DNA of 64,000 nucleotides from the NCBI RefSeq assembly GCF_013488225.1, contig NZ_CP041239.1:248001-312000 (forward strand), read 5' to 3'. This DNA comes from Sinorhizobium mexicanum (GTDB lineage Bacteria > Pseudomonadota > Alphaproteobacteria > Rhizobiales > Rhizobiaceae). The notes beneath the pieces were generated by a model. It was not told where the DNA came from, did no database searches, and saw nothing but the letters and a program-made list of their open reading frames with translations. Positions 8,916 through 17,653 of this stretch are shown piece after piece (positions within the stretch are counted from its first letter, which is position 1; each line of letters starts with the position of its first letter). The translations under genes were made by a program, and so were the position numbers.

Positions 8916-9718
8916 ACATCGCCGGCAAGCGCATCCTCATTACCGGTGGATCAAGCGGCATCGGCCTCGCCCTGGCGCGGGTACTGTTGGTGAAGGGGGC
9001 GAAAGTGGCGATTAGCGGACGCCGCCCGGAAGTCGTCGCCGAAGCCGTTCGGTCCCTGCAAACCGGGAGCGCCGAGATCCATGGCATAGCGGCCGATGTC
9101 GCGACCGCCAAAGGCCGCGCCGCGACGCTCGAACAGGCTCTTGCCGCCCTCGGCGGCCTCGACATCCTCGTCAACAATGCCGGCGGCGTCAGGGCCGGCC
9201 GTCTGGAGAACACGGACGAAGCCGATCTGCAGGCCATGATCGACGTCGATCTCACCGCCCCCATTCTGTTGACGCGGGCGGCGTTGCCGGTGCTCCGCAA
9301 GAGCGGTGACGCCATCGTGGTGAATGTGTCCTCCGGCATCGCCCTGGTCGGTGCGCCGTTCTACGCGACCTATGCGGCGGTCAAGGCGGGACTTGCCCAT
9401 TTCGGCGAAGCGCTGCGGCGCGAGTTGAAAGGGGAGGGCATCCATGTCCTGACCGTCTATCCTGGCGGCACGGATACACCCATGATGAAGTCGAACCGCG
9501 CCAGGCCCGAACTTGGCTTCTCGCGTGAGCCAGCCTCCGCTGTTGCCGACGCCATCGCGGGAGGCATCGAAACCAGGGCGTTCGAGGTGATCCGGGGCGG
9601 CGAGACCCGTGCTCAGATGATCGCGCTCAATCGCGAGAACCCGGCTGCGGTCGACGAGCGCTTGTTCGGACTGAAGCCGGCGCTAGAGGAAGCGGTGAAG
9701 GATCATTCGGCGCTTTGA
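8912..9718 (+). CDS. short-chain dehydrogenase/reductase
   Basis: A classical SDR of 268 residues, an NAD(P)-dependent oxidoreductase. It has the cofactor motif TGGSSGIG at 11-18, the structural NNAG at 88-91, a catalytic Ser near 140 and the active-site YAAVK at 154-158. GRRPEVVAEA after strand 2 suggests a preference for NADP, by the basic residues. The substrate is unknown; the two glutathione-linked neighbours suggest detoxification of an electrophile. The start overlaps the yghU stop by four bases. The gene ends 17 bases before a peroxiredoxin remnant. Confidence 0.9.
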   Translation: MNIAGKRILITGGSSGIGLALARVLLVKGAKVAISGRRPEVVAEAVRSLQTGSAEIHGIAADVATAKGRAATLEQALAALGGLDILVNNAGGVRAGRLENTDEADLQAMIDVDLTAPILLTRAALPVLRKSGDAIVVNVSSGIALVGAPFYATYAAVKAGLAHFGEALRRELKGEGIHVLTVYPGGTDTPMMKSNRARPELGFSREPASAVADAIAGGIETRAFEVIRGGETRAQMIALNRENPAAVDERLFGLKPALEEAVKDHSAL

Positions 9719-9734
9719 GCACGAGACGGGGAAG

Positions 9735-9968
9735 ATTAAGGTCGCCTCGGTATCGGTGGACGATCGGGAAAAGTCGGAGGCACTCGTCGAAAGGTACAAG
9801 CCCGGTTTCCACGTCGCCAACGGCCGCGATGCACGAGCGGGTTCCGAAGCCACCGGCGCTTCGTCAATGACAATCCCGTCTATCTCCAGGTAGCCGCCTT
9901 CACCCTCAAATCCCGTGGGCCGGTTCGTGACGGCCGTCTATTTGACCGGTGCGATCGGCGTATGCCTA
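9735..9968 (+). pseudogene. remnant of a peroxiredoxin-like redoxin gene
   Basis: The sequence reads VASVSVDDREKSEALVERYK, GFHVANG and EATGA in one frame. After loss of one base near 9860 it continues FVNDNPVYLQVAAFTL in another, followed by GRFVTAVYLTGAIG. This order matches the C-terminal half of small AhpC/TSA-type proteins as I recall them. The N-terminal half with the catalytic Cys is absent. The remnant runs into the end of the ClC gene on the other strand. Confidence 0.65.
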
Positions 9969-11299
9969 CCCCGCTGTTGTAACTGCCAGCAAAACCATGA
10001 GCGCCCCAGAAATGCGTGCGCGATGCCGTGGGAAAGCGAGACCGTAAACAGGAGCACTATCGATAGCGTGTAGCCGCCTGTAAGTTCAAAGACGATAACC
10101 GTTGATGAGAGCGGCGCACCGAGAACGGCGCCGGCAACGGCGCCCATTCCGAGAATAGCATAGAGGCCGCTTGTCGAGGCCAGTTCCGGGACGACGGAAG
10201 CCCAAACAACGCCGAATGAGCCGCCTGTGAGGGCGCCAAGGTAAAGCGCCGGCGAAAAAACGCCACCGCCAAATCGGGCAGCAAGAGAAACGGCTGTGGC
10301 GATTATCTTCAATACGATCAACACCAGCATGATGTCGAGCGGTAGCATTTGCGAAACCGCCAAGTCCGTTACCTCGTAGCCAACTCCCAAGACCTCGGGA
10401 AAAGGAACAGCGATTGCCCCAAGTAACACCCCTCCCGTTACCGGCTGCAGCCAAAGTGGAATCGGCAAGTCGCGGGACAACGATTCTGCGCGTGCCAACG
10501 TGTATTGAAACAGCATAGCGACTATTGCAGCCAACAGACCAAGCAATGCAAACGCCGGAAACTCCCACAAAGATCGGACAGAGTAATCGGAGATAGCGAA
10601 GGCAACCGAATTCCCGAACCATATACGGGAGACTACGCTTCCCGCCGTCGACGCAATGACTATCGGCACGAATGCACGCTTGGCGTAGTGGCCAAGAATC
10701 ACCTCATGCGCGAAGAGCACGCCAGCAATTGGTGCATTGAATGACGCGGCTATTGCGCTTGCGACGCCCGCTCCGAGTAGCGTTTCGTGGCTCCATTTCG
10801 GCATTTGAGAACGAGCCGCGATCGCGGTTGCCAGGACAGCGCCAAGATGTACGACCGGTCCTTCGCGACCTGCACTAGCCCCGGACCCGAGCGACACGGC
10901 CGTCACGATCGATGACAGGAGGCCGTCGCGCAGGTCGAGCTTTCGGTCAGGGTCGATGACTGCTTCGATAACGTCTGGCACTGTTCCGACGCGCCTAGCG
11001 TTCATACAGATTAGCATCGGCCCAACAACGAGGCCGCCCGTGATAGGAGCAGCGATTATCCAATACCAAGACAATGTGCTAGCCGCAGAAAACACCCGCT
11101 CCGAACGAGTGCCAAGCCACGGAAGCTGAATCACTCCAATCAGTTCACGAAAGAGGATGGCAGCGAACGCTACCGTGAAACCGACCAATAGAGCGATGAT
11201 CCATATGAGCGGCTGGCGGGTTTCGACGAACGACCTGAGATGATCCCTCGTCTGAAAGAAGCCGATTTGACGGCGATTTGGAACTACGTTCAGCTCCAT
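9938..11299 (-). CDS. ClC family chloride channel/antiporter
   Basis: An integral membrane protein of 453 residues with about ten hydrophobic segments, moving chloride (often in exchange for protons) across the inner membrane. The family signatures are present: SLGSGASAGREGP at 137-148, where E146 would be the gating glutamate, and GGGVFSPALYLGA for the second anion-binding loop. A conserved C-terminal MGAVAGAVLGAPLSSTVIVFELTG follows, in blocks. There is no C-terminal CBS pair, so this is the short form. No operon partner; the gene end overlaps the redoxin remnant. Confidence 0.9.
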   Translation of the reverse strand: MELNVVPNRRQIGFFQTRDHLRSFVETRQPLIWIIALLVGFTVAFAAILFRELIGVIQLPWLGTRSERVFSAASTLSWYWIIAAPITGGLVVGPMLICMNARRVGTVPDVIEAVIDPDRKLDLRDGLLSSIVTAVSLGSGASAGREGPVVHLGAVLATAIAARSQMPKWSHETLLGAGVASAIAASFNAPIAGVLFAHEVILGHYAKRAFVPIVIASTAGSVVSRIWFGNSVAFAISDYSVRSLWEFPAFALLGLLAAIVAMLFQYTLARAESLSRDLPIPLWLQPVTGGVLLGAIAVPFPEVLGVGYEVTDLAVSQMLPLDIMLVLIVLKIIATAVSLAARFGGGVFSPALYLGALTGGSFGVVWASVVPELASTSGLYAILGMGAVAGAVLGAPLSSTVIVFELTGGYTLSIVLLFTVSLSHGIAHAFLGRSWFCWQLQQRGRHTPIAPVK

Positions 11300-11631
11300 T
11301 GCGATCGCATCTGCTCACAAATCAGGCATGGTGTTCGGTGTTGGCCGGATCGCATCAGATCGCTGTCTCTACGGTGGCGTGCCGCCGCCGCACTGTGTCG
11401 GCCGCGAAGGCGGAGCCGGGCCTGAAAACGAAGGATCAGACCGGTGCATTCAGCGAGAGATGGGCTAAGAAGGTCGTAAGGAACGGGACCGGGAGATATG
11501 AGGCCGACGCCATCTGGGCCGCCGATCAGAAACTGAGGTGCGCCGACATGACCAACCAGCGCGCCATGATTGGTGGGGTCGCTTGCGACGACAACTTCGC
11601 GGAGCTTGGGTGCCTTGTCCTGTGGTGTCAC
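11290..11631 (-). pseudogene. OsmC-family gene, truncated
   Basis: A GTG at 11631 follows GGAGG at good spacing. The reading LREVVVASDPTNHGA, FLIGGPDGVG, then ISPGPVPYDLLSPSLAECTG matches the first half of OsmC/YhfA-like proteins, including the conserved Cys in the ECTG region. After that the frame reads into low-complexity Arg-rich sequence, and the second half of the fold with the second Cys is not found. The gene would follow the ferredoxin reductase in the same operon. A start at 11688 is possible but has no ribosome site. Confidence 0.65.
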
Positions 11632-11677
11632 AGGGCTTCCTCCGATTGCGTTCAGCGCGTCATGCGAAGCGGCATCG

Positions 11678-12424
11678 CTAGCCGCCATACCGTTCGGTCT
11701 TGATCGCCGAGGCGTCTAACCCTGCCGCTAGCGCGCCATCGGCCGCGATATTGACGAACGGGTTTGACCCGCAGATAAACACATGCGCAGGCATGCGGGG
11801 GAGCCGGGCAACCAACTCGGCGACCATCGTGCTATCGATGCGTCGCGCAAAGTCAGAAGTGCGCTCTGGAGGCTCTCGAGTAATCGCCAGGGCCAAGGTG
11901 AACGTCGGGTCCGCCGTCTCCAATGAGAGCAGTTCATCGGCGAACAACACGTCTCGCTGTGTTCGAGATGATAGGAGCAGCGCTGTCGGTACAGTCTGCG
12001 CCAGGGCGCGGCGTTGTCGTATCATCGCCATCAGCGGTACGACGCCAGACCCCGCCCCGATCAAGAGTACCGGTGCGGTTGCACGTTCAGGCCACAGGAA
12101 GTGACCGCCGAGCGGGCCTCGCAGTTCGATTTCGTCGCCCACAGCTGCGATGTCATGGAAAAACGGAGAGACTTCACCATCCGGGAGGCGTTCGATGGCG
12201 AGCTCAATGACATTCGAGGCACTCGGTGAGGAGGCGATCGAATAACTGCGCATTGTCACGTAGCCATCTGGAGCAGTTAGTCGTACATCGACGTGTTGGC
12301 CGGCGATATGCGCAAATGGCTTGCTGACCTGCAGGAAGAAGCTCTTGATACTTGGCGTCCGCCGAATGATCTCGGTGATGGCGCACGTCTGCCAAGGCAC
12401 CGATCGCGCGCCCTCCTCAGTCAT
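11678..12424 (-). CDS. FAD/NAD(P)-binding ferredoxin reductase-like protein
   Basis: A 248-residue electron-transfer flavoprotein. The FAD domain carries RSYSIASSP (the RxYS signature) and SPFFHDIAAVGDEIELRGPLGG. The nucleotide domain carries LLIGAGSGVVPLMAMIRQR and ends VFICGSNPFVNIAADGAL. There is no 2Fe-2S domain. The frame is open to 12499, but the ATG at 12424 overlaps the stop of the upstream molybdenum gene by 8 bases and fits translational coupling. The pair sulfite-oxidase-like protein plus this reductase is common in Rhizobiales; the reductase probably supplies or removes electrons for it. Confidence 0.9.
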   Translation of the reverse strand: MTEEGARSVPWQTCAITEIIRRTPSIKSFFLQVSKPFAHIAGQHVDVRLTAPDGYVTMRSYSIASSPSASNVIELAIERLPDGEVSPFFHDIAAVGDEIELRGPLGGHFLWPERATAPVLLIGAGSGVVPLMAMIRQRRALAQTVPTALLLSSRTQRDVLFADELLSLETADPTFTLALAITREPPERTSDFARRIDSTMVAELVARLPRMPAHVFICGSNPFVNIAADGALAAGLDASAIKTERYGG

Positions 12425-13022
12425 TGGTGTACCGCTGCTCGCGCCACGGATCGCCATATTTATGATATCCGCGCAACTCCCAGAAGCCCGCCTCGTCACG
12501 TTCGGTAAATTGGAGCGCGTTTACCCACTTGGCGGACTTCCAGAAGTACAGGTGTGGGACGAGGAGTCGTGCAGGGCCACCATGGTCGCGCGAAAGCGGC
12601 TGCCCCTCGTAGTTCAGGGCGACCATGGCCTTTCCGGAGGCAAGATCTGCAAGAGGAACATTTGAAGAGTAGCCATCGTAACAATGTGCAAGCACGAAAT
12701 CAGTGGGGCGCTCCACTCCGGCATCGGCAAGGATGTCGTCGACGATAACGCCCTCCCAAGCGGTGTTGAGTTTCGACCATGAAGTCACGCAATGAATGTC
12801 TCTCGTCATCTTGGTCTTGGGCAGCGTGTTGAACTCGCTCCAGTTCCAAACCTTGACCGGCCTCGGTCCAATCTTGAGGGTAAATTTCCAATCCGCTGTT
12901 GCAAGGCGCGGGGTCGGCCCAGCTGTCATGACAGGGAAGTGCTCGACAAGGTGCTGGCCTGGCGGAATTCGATCGGGCTGGTCTCCTCCCGAATTTCGGC
13001 CGGTAAAACCTCTCGTGATCAT
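12417..13022 (-). CDS. sulfite oxidase-like molybdopterin oxidoreductase
   Basis: A 201-residue protein of the sulfite-oxidase/YedY fold, molybdopterin-binding domain only. Features are WKFTLKIG near the start, a Cys that should ligate molybdenum in TRDIHCVTSWSKLNTAWEG, then CYDGYSSNVPLADL and the closing WKSAKWVNALQFTERDEAGF with WELRGYHKYGDPWREQRY. No twin-arginine signal is visible, so it is probably cytoplasmic. ATG 13022 follows AAGGAG. It is the first gene of an operon with the reductase downstream. The natural substrate is unknown. Confidence 0.9.
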   Translation of the reverse strand: MITRGFTGRNSGGDQPDRIPPGQHLVEHFPVMTAGPTPRLATADWKFTLKIGPRPVKVWNWSEFNTLPKTKMTRDIHCVTSWSKLNTAWEGVIVDDILADAGVERPTDFVLAHCYDGYSSNVPLADLASGKAMVALNYEGQPLSRDHGGPARLLVPHLYFWKSAKWVNALQFTERDEAGFWELRGYHKYGDPWREQRYTND

Positions 13023-13085
13023 GGCGGACTCCTTTGCAGCGTTGTTGGTGACATCAGCCGTTGTGGTTGTTTTGCCCGCGGCTCG

Positions 13086-13193
13086 CTACCAGGCGAGCCC
13101 GTTCTGACTCATCATGATGATCGGCGCTGAATGGGCAGCTTGAAATGAGAGCGCCAGGTTCAACAGGATGAACAGAAAGGTGGTCCCAACTCC
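13086..13193 (-). pseudogene. remnant of a DUF1003 membrane protein gene
   Basis: Thirty-five codons, FILLNLALSFQAAHSAPII then MMSQNGLAW and a stop, match the conserved second half of DUF1003 proteins (second membrane helix plus the APIIMMSQNR motif). No start or first half is found in any frame upstream, although 13200-13330 may contain further eroded coding sequence. Confidence 0.6.
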
Positions 13194-13413
13194 TCGCCGC
13201 CACGCTTGACCCACTGAGAGCGACCCATCTCGCACTTGTCGGTCGGATGAAGTCGCAAGGAGCGGAGCAACCGCCACAACTCGGCGAGCAGTTCACGCTC
13301 CGTAGGCTGTTGTCGATTTCCGGTTCTACAGCTTTCACGACCACGCTCCTCGCCCGCTCGGCGGACGCGTCGCGGGGCCCATCTACGTCCATCAACCGCG
13401 TTGAGGTGACGCC

Positions 13414-14013
13414 CTAGCCGTGAAGCTTGGCGGCAACCTCCGCAATCGTTCGTCCCTGATAGCGAGCTCCTGCAAGCTCGTTTTCGCTGACCTCACGCTT
13501 GCCATCGGGGCCAGCGACCGTTGTGACACCGTAAGGAGCCCCGCCAGTGATCTCATCGACGTTCATTTGCCCGGCGAAGCCATAGTTGAGCCCCACGACC
13601 GTCATGCCAAAGTGGAACAGATTCGTGATGATCGTAAACAGCGTCAGTTCCTGACCGCCGTGCTGCGTCGCCGACGAAGCGAAAGCGGCCCCTACTTTTC
13701 CCTGCAGAGCACCTTTGGCCCACAAGCCGCCGGCCTGATCGAGGAAGCTCGCCATCTGGGACGACATGCGCCCGAAGCGAGTGCCCGTACCGATGACGAT
13801 GGCGTCATAGTTAGCAAGATCCTCGACCTTCGCTACAGGCGCTCTCTGCTCAACTTTGTATCCGGCTGCTCTGGCTGCTTCCGGAGACAGGAGTTCGGGG
13901 ACGCGTTTGACTTCGACGGTTGCCCCCGCCTCGCTCGCGCCGGATGCGATTTCATGCGCCAATTTCTCAACGTGCCCAAAAGAAGAGTAGTAAAGGACGA
14001 GTACCTTAGCCAT
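13414..14013 (-). CDS. wrbA: NAD(P)H:quinone oxidoreductase, WrbA type
   Basis: A 199-residue flavodoxin-fold enzyme that reduces quinones by two electrons, protecting against oxidative stress. The FMN phosphate loop is at the very start ([15 protein letters not shown]). The central [19 protein letters not shown] and the [15 protein letters not shown] motif are signatures of WrbA, followed by [14 protein letters not shown]. Length and order fit WrbA of other bacteria. It stands alone, about 200 bases downstream of the LysR gene on the same strand, and may be under its control. Confidence 0.95.
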   Translation of the reverse strand: MAKVLVLYYSSFGHVEKLAHEIASGASEAGATVEVKRVPELLSPEAARAAGYKVEQRAPVAKVEDLANYDAIVIGTGTRFGRMSSQMASFLDQAGGLWAKGALQGKVGAAFASSATQHGGQELTLFTIITNLFHFGMTVVGLNYGFAGQMNVDEITGGAPYGVTTVAGPDGKREVSENELAGARYQGRTIAEVAAKLHG

Positions 14014-14211
14014 TATTGGGTCCCTATTTTTTGATTATTGATCCAACCGGCTTCGTCGAGTGCGCTCAGCGGTAGCAGCGCAAAAGAAGTCTTGGAATTT
14101 GTGGGAGATCTTAGTGCCGCATCTACCCCAGCCGGTGCGTTTAGTAGTTAAACCGGCGACCATTCAAGTAAAGCTATCATATCCATAACCGCCAGGAATG
14201 CTTCCGTGAAG

Positions 14212-15093
14212 TCAGCGCCGAAGCTCCCCGACAAGGAAATCCGTGAACGCGCGCGCAGCGGGCTTGATGATCTTTCCGCTCACGAACACGGCATTGACTT
14301 CCATCGAGCCGCAGTCCCAGTCGGGCAGAATGCGAACGAGGGCCCCGCTTTCCAACTCAGCCCTCGCACTACTGAGGCTCGAGGCGGCGATACCCAGCCC
14401 GGCCTTCGCCCCGGTGATTGCGCCTTCATTGACTGTCATTGACAACTGACTTTCCACACGGATGGTCGCAACACGCCCGTCCTTGGCGAACGAAAAAGTC
14501 GGCGAGGGATGCGCTGGGCTGGTGATCACCGAGTGGTGCGCGAGGTCCGACGGCATCGTGGGGGTGCCACGCTCCCGTAGGTAGTCTGGGGAGGCCGTGA
14601 GTATCCTCGGCTGGCGGATGAGTTTGCGCGCCGTCGCGCTCGAGTCGGGGAGGGCGCCGAACTGGAACGACACGTCGATGCCCTCAGTCACGAGGTCTGG
14701 GTAGCGGTCAGTCACCAGGAGATCGATCTTCAGCGCCGGGTGCTGCTTTATAAACGCGGGAAGCCGCGGGATGATTTCCCGGAGCCCGAAACTTATCGGA
14801 GTGCCGACGCGAAGCACCCCTCGCAGCTCTCCAGTGCCGCGGGCCTCGTGATCGGCCTCGTCGAGCGCCGCCAAGATCGCCTCCACCCGCGTCAGATAGG
14901 TTGCTCCAGCCTCCGTCAGCGTGACCGCGCGGGTTGTCCGGCTGAAGAGCGTCGCGCCGACTTCGGCTTCCAATGCGGCGATAAGGCGTGAGGCCGAGGG
15001 CTGAGAGAGACCGAGTTCACGACCGGCACTCGAAAAGTTGCCCACGCGACCTGCGCGGGCAAACAGTTTCAGCGCTGCAAGTCGGTCGTTCAT
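14212..15093 (-). CDS. LysR family transcriptional regulator
   Basis: A 293-residue LysR regulator. The N-terminal winged helix reads DRLAALKLFARAGRVGNFSS, SQPSASRLIAALE and LFSRTTRAVTLTEAG. The effector domain begins LRGVLRVGTPISFGLREIIP, and includes the typical GAKAGLGIAASSLSSARAEL. Two ATGs (15114 and 15093) are possible; the family N-terminus favours 15093. The wrbA gene lies downstream in the same direction, and no divergent target gene survives in the 400 bases upstream. Confidence 0.9.
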   Translation of the reverse strand: MNDRLAALKLFARAGRVGNFSSAGRELGLSQPSASRLIAALEAEVGATLFSRTTRAVTLTEAGATYLTRVEAILAALDEADHEARGTGELRGVLRVGTPISFGLREIIPRLPAFIKQHPALKIDLLVTDRYPDLVTEGIDVSFQFGALPDSSATARKLIRQPRILTASPDYLRERGTPTMPSDLAHHSVITSPAHPSPTFSFAKDGRVATIRVESQLSMTVNEGAITGAKAGLGIAASSLSSARAELESGALVRILPDWDCGSMEVNAVFVSGKIIKPAARAFTDFLVGELRR

Positions 15094-15114
15094 CGCTTCT
15101 CTATCTTTCGTCAT

Positions 15115-15522
15115 ATTTCCCGGCCCGGTTGCTGGGCCAAAATTCCACCTCTCTCCTATAAAGATAATACAGGAGATAAAAGATACCGCCTCACATTGTT
15201 TGAGAGGATGCAGGTAACCAGCGCCATTACGGTCATTTGAGCGGTGGGAGAACCCGCGAGTTTTCCGACCGCTTTTTAGGGCGAGGAACTGGCCGCGTTC
15301 GCTGTCTCTTTCTTGACGATCACCGTGGTCGTTGAGTCAGTGAATGCTCCGATCGGTGTCAAAGCAACGGGCGAAGCTAGCTTCAGAATAACCCGATGGC
15401 GTAGGCGCGCCGTAAGTGAGGTTCACGCTATGTGAATCCGATCCGGGAATATTAAAGCCTCGCGAACATGGCGGCGAAATGCTCGTGTCGCAGATGCGAT
15501 CAGTAAACCAAGGAAATCCATC
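15115..15522. other. intergenic, no gene seen
   Basis: About 400 bases between the LysR start and the DUF417 stop. A short open stretch on the plus strand (15290-15420) shows no recognisable motif. An inverted repeat TCTCCT (15152-15157) / AGGAGA (15171-15176) lies 60 bases upstream of the LysR gene and could be part of its operator. Confidence 0.35.
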
Positions 15523-16029
15523 TCATGACTTCTGAACTTTAAGCAACGGGCCCTGTACAGATGCAAAGAGGAGACAAAGCGATGCAGCCAGCAAAACAAG
15601 GTCCTTAAGAAGGAACTGCCCCGGTGCTGCCGAGATGGCCGGAAATCCGCCCGCCGTCCGTTCTGCTACGCCAGGCGTGCTCAGGAAGAATGTCAACGTG
15701 ATAATATACGTCGCAGCCGACATCGCCGCTCCCAATGCGGAAAAAATGGGCTGAAAGGCCCCGAGAATGAGAGCCGCTGCGGTCGACAACTCAATCACGC
15801 CTATAATGTAACTTGCCCCCTGAACCCCGAATAGGGCGTGCAACCAGCTCATGATCGGGTTGTGTTCGATGAACGGAGCAATGCCAGTTGCTTCGTATGC
15901 CGTGAACTTCATTGCGCCGAACCAAAGAAAGATAACGACCAGAGCCCATCTAAGCAGGGCCAGGAAATTAAGAGATCCAGTGCTCTTTTCAGCGATCTGA
16001 AAACGAATCTGGTTCGTAGAAGTGCTCAT
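15523..16029 (-). CDS. DUF417 (YkgB/RclC-type) membrane protein
   Basis: A 168-residue inner-membrane protein with about four hydrophobic helices: LLRWALVVIFLWFGAMKFT, IIGVIELSTAAALILGAF, then ALGAAMSAATYIITLTFFLS and LVLLAASLCLLFAS. The conserved pieces WFGAMKFT(A)YEATGIAPFI and NPIMSW match DUF417 proteins such as E. coli RclC/YkgB, which are linked to reactive chlorine and oxidant stress. ATG 16029 follows AAAGGAG; the longer frame to 16146 has no such signal. It starts 37 bases after the MarR gene and should be co-transcribed. Confidence 0.9.
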   Translation of the reverse strand: MSTSTNQIRFQIAEKSTGSLNFLALLRWALVVIFLWFGAMKFTAYEATGIAPFIEHNPIMSWLHALFGVQGASYIIGVIELSTAAALILGAFQPIFSALGAAMSAATYIITLTFFLSTPGVAERTAGGFPAISAAPGQFLLKDLVLLAASLCLLFASVQGPLLKVQKS

Positions 16030-16066
16030 TTGCAGTCTCCTTTTAGATGCTGACAGCAAAGTAGTC

Positions 16067-16612
16067 TCATACCGTGGCGGTCGAACTGCCAGGGGTTTCA
16101 AGAGGCCCGAAGACCTCCATCGGACAATCGATGCAGATCCGGTCATCGCAGTAACGACAAGTTGTCAGCGCGGAGAGCGCGTTCTCGGGCAGCGATGCGA
16201 CGATTATTGCGGCTATGCGTCCGAGTGGAGCCAGATCGTCCGGCGATACGCGCTCGAGCAGAGCGGCTAGCGCATCGCGACGAAGGGCGAGCAATTCCTC
16301 TCGCAACTGCAAACCGCTTGGCGTCAGAGTCAAAGTCATTATTCTACGGTCGATCGCGGAGGGTTGTTTATCGACGAGGTTCCGCTCGACCAGGCGATCA
16401 ACGAGGCGAACCGCGCCTCCGTGGGTAAGCCGCAGGATCCGGCTAAGCTGGTCAATGGACATCATCGGCGCGTGCCCGATGACGATCAGGGACGGCACCG
16501 TCTCACCCCCCTCGGGCATGGCTTCAGCGACCGCCGAGCGCATTCGATCGGTGACGCCCACCGCCAAAACACCCAGAAGGTTCACTAGTCGGTCCGACAC
16601 AGCCATACCCAT
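16067..16612 (-). CDS. MarR family regulator with C-terminal cysteine cluster
   Basis: A 181-residue winged-helix regulator: MSIDQLSRILRLTHGGAVRL as recognition region, then SAIDRRIMTLTLTPSGLQL for the wing. The unusual part is the C-terminus, CRYCDDRICIDCPMEVFG, a cluster of four Cys that could sense oxidants or bind a metal. ATG 16612 follows GAGGTG; further in-frame starts exist at 16648 and 16666. It leads an operon with the DUF417 gene. A palindrome 35 bases upstream (16647-16662) is a likely operator. I infer an oxidant-responsive repressor of the membrane protein. Confidence 0.88.
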   Translation of the reverse strand: MGMAVSDRLVNLLGVLAVGVTDRMRSAVAEAMPEGGETVPSLIVIGHAPMMSIDQLSRILRLTHGGAVRLVDRLVERNLVDKQPSAIDRRIMTLTLTPSGLQLREELLALRRDALAALLERVSPDDLAPLGRIAAIIVASLPENALSALTTCRYCDDRICIDCPMEVFGPLETPGSSTATV

Positions 16613-16646
16613 TGCACCTCGGTCATCCAATTTATAAATATGACTC

Positions 16647-16662
16647 ATGCATATAATTGCAT
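16647..16662. promoter_or_regulatory. candidate MarR operator palindrome
   Basis: ATGCA-TATAAT-TGCAT is a perfect 5-6-5 inverted repeat placed 35-50 bases before the chosen MarR start, with TATAAT as its centre. It would block a promoter if the MarR dimer bound it. Assignment is by position and symmetry only. Confidence 0.45.
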
Positions 16663-17012
16663 ACATCTGCGAGGTGAGAAAGCGGAAAAATCAGGGTCGC
16701 GGTGGTGGGCTCGATTACGGCCATGTCGGACAGCAGGCCGTGCTTGATCAGGGCCACTACGCACTTTCGCCATCAACGGTATCTCTGAAACTCGGTGCGA
16801 CCGGATTAGACGCCGGGCTACGTCGCACTGACGGGCTCGAGCACAATAAGGCTCTTCTGAATATCGTGCCCGTACTCGGCCGCCTTCTGAGTCTCGTGGG
16901 CGGATACCGTCTTACCGCCCCATGTTGTGCGCTTAGCCACGCCATCCTCCGCAAATCAGTATGCGCCGCGTCACATCTGACCGATTCTCGAGGTTAGCCA
17001 AGGCTCAAGCAT
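16663..17012. other. intergenic, no gene seen
   Basis: About 350 bases with short open frames on both strands but no motif, ribosome site or repeat that I can support. Confidence 0.35.
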
Positions 17013-17174
17013 CTATGCGGTAGGGGAGGCAAACACCAGAACAGTGGCGATAACGATCAGCAGCGGCCCCATCCATCGAAAGTGCCTTGTGAGTGGAGCC
17101 AGCCACGGCGCCTGAGCATTCGTCTGAACGTAGCCAAGCCCAGCTGCCGTCATCGAGAAACCTGCGCAAATCAT
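17013..17174 (-). CDS. small putative membrane protein
   Basis: Fifty-three codons from ATG 17174. There is one clear hydrophobic helix near the C-terminus (WMGPLLIVIATVLVFASP) and a weaker one at the N-terminus (ICAGFSMTAAGLGY). No ribosome site stands out and no family is recognised. It is one of three tiny membrane-type ORFs on this strand within 650 bases. Confidence 0.3.
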   Translation of the reverse strand: MICAGFSMTAAGLGYVQTNAQAPWLAPLTRHFRWMGPLLIVIATVLVFASPTA

Positions 17175-17232
17175 GACGATCTGGTCAATTTAGGCCATCT
17201 TTTATCCCCCAAGTTGCCATGTCAGCCATGGT

Positions 17233-17370
17233 TCAAGGGTATTGGGTGGGAACCAGCGCCGCCCTATTCGGTGACGAGTCTATCTCCGTTCGATCGACGG
17301 CGAGGATGCTCATCACGAGAGAGATGAGGACGAGTATCAGCGCCATGAATGCGATGCCTGCCTTATCCAT
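17233..17370 (-). CDS. small putative membrane protein
   Basis: Forty-five codons from ATG 17370, preceded by GGGGG. The N-terminal half is a single hydrophobic helix (AGIAFMALILVLISLVMSIL) followed by a polar tail. Not recognised. It could be a single-pass stress peptide or chance. Confidence 0.35.
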   Translation of the reverse strand: MDKAGIAFMALILVLISLVMSILAVDRTEIDSSPNRAALVPTQYP

Positions 17371-17530
17371 CCCCCATCATCGTAAGGAGAATGCGAGCAA
17401 AGGGGGGCGCCGTCGACGAAGAACTTCACCGATGCTTGTCATGGTAAATGTTGCCTAAAGAGACCCACTCGCCGCATAGCGGGCAACAGAGTGATCCTTC
17501 ACAGAGATTGAACCAGCGGCGCAAGCGGCC

Positions 17531-17653
17531 TTAAGCGCTCCCAAGTTCTTCAGCCGTCACCAAGATCTGTGCATTCCCCAGAGATTGATCAGCATATTTG
17601 AAGGCAAGTATGCTGAGAACTGAGGCGATCATAGCTATTAGGATAATGCGCAT
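17531..17653 (-). CDS. small putative membrane or exported peptide
   Basis: Forty codons from ATG 17653. The start is supported by AGGAGAACACG immediately upstream, the best ribosome site of the three tiny ORFs here. The first 18 residues are hydrophobic (IILIAMIASVLSILAF), the rest polar (ADQSLGNAQILVTAEELGS). No family recognised; it may be a real small protein. Confidence 0.45.
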   Translation of the reverse strand: MRIILIAMIASVLSILAFKYADQSLGNAQILVTAEELGSA

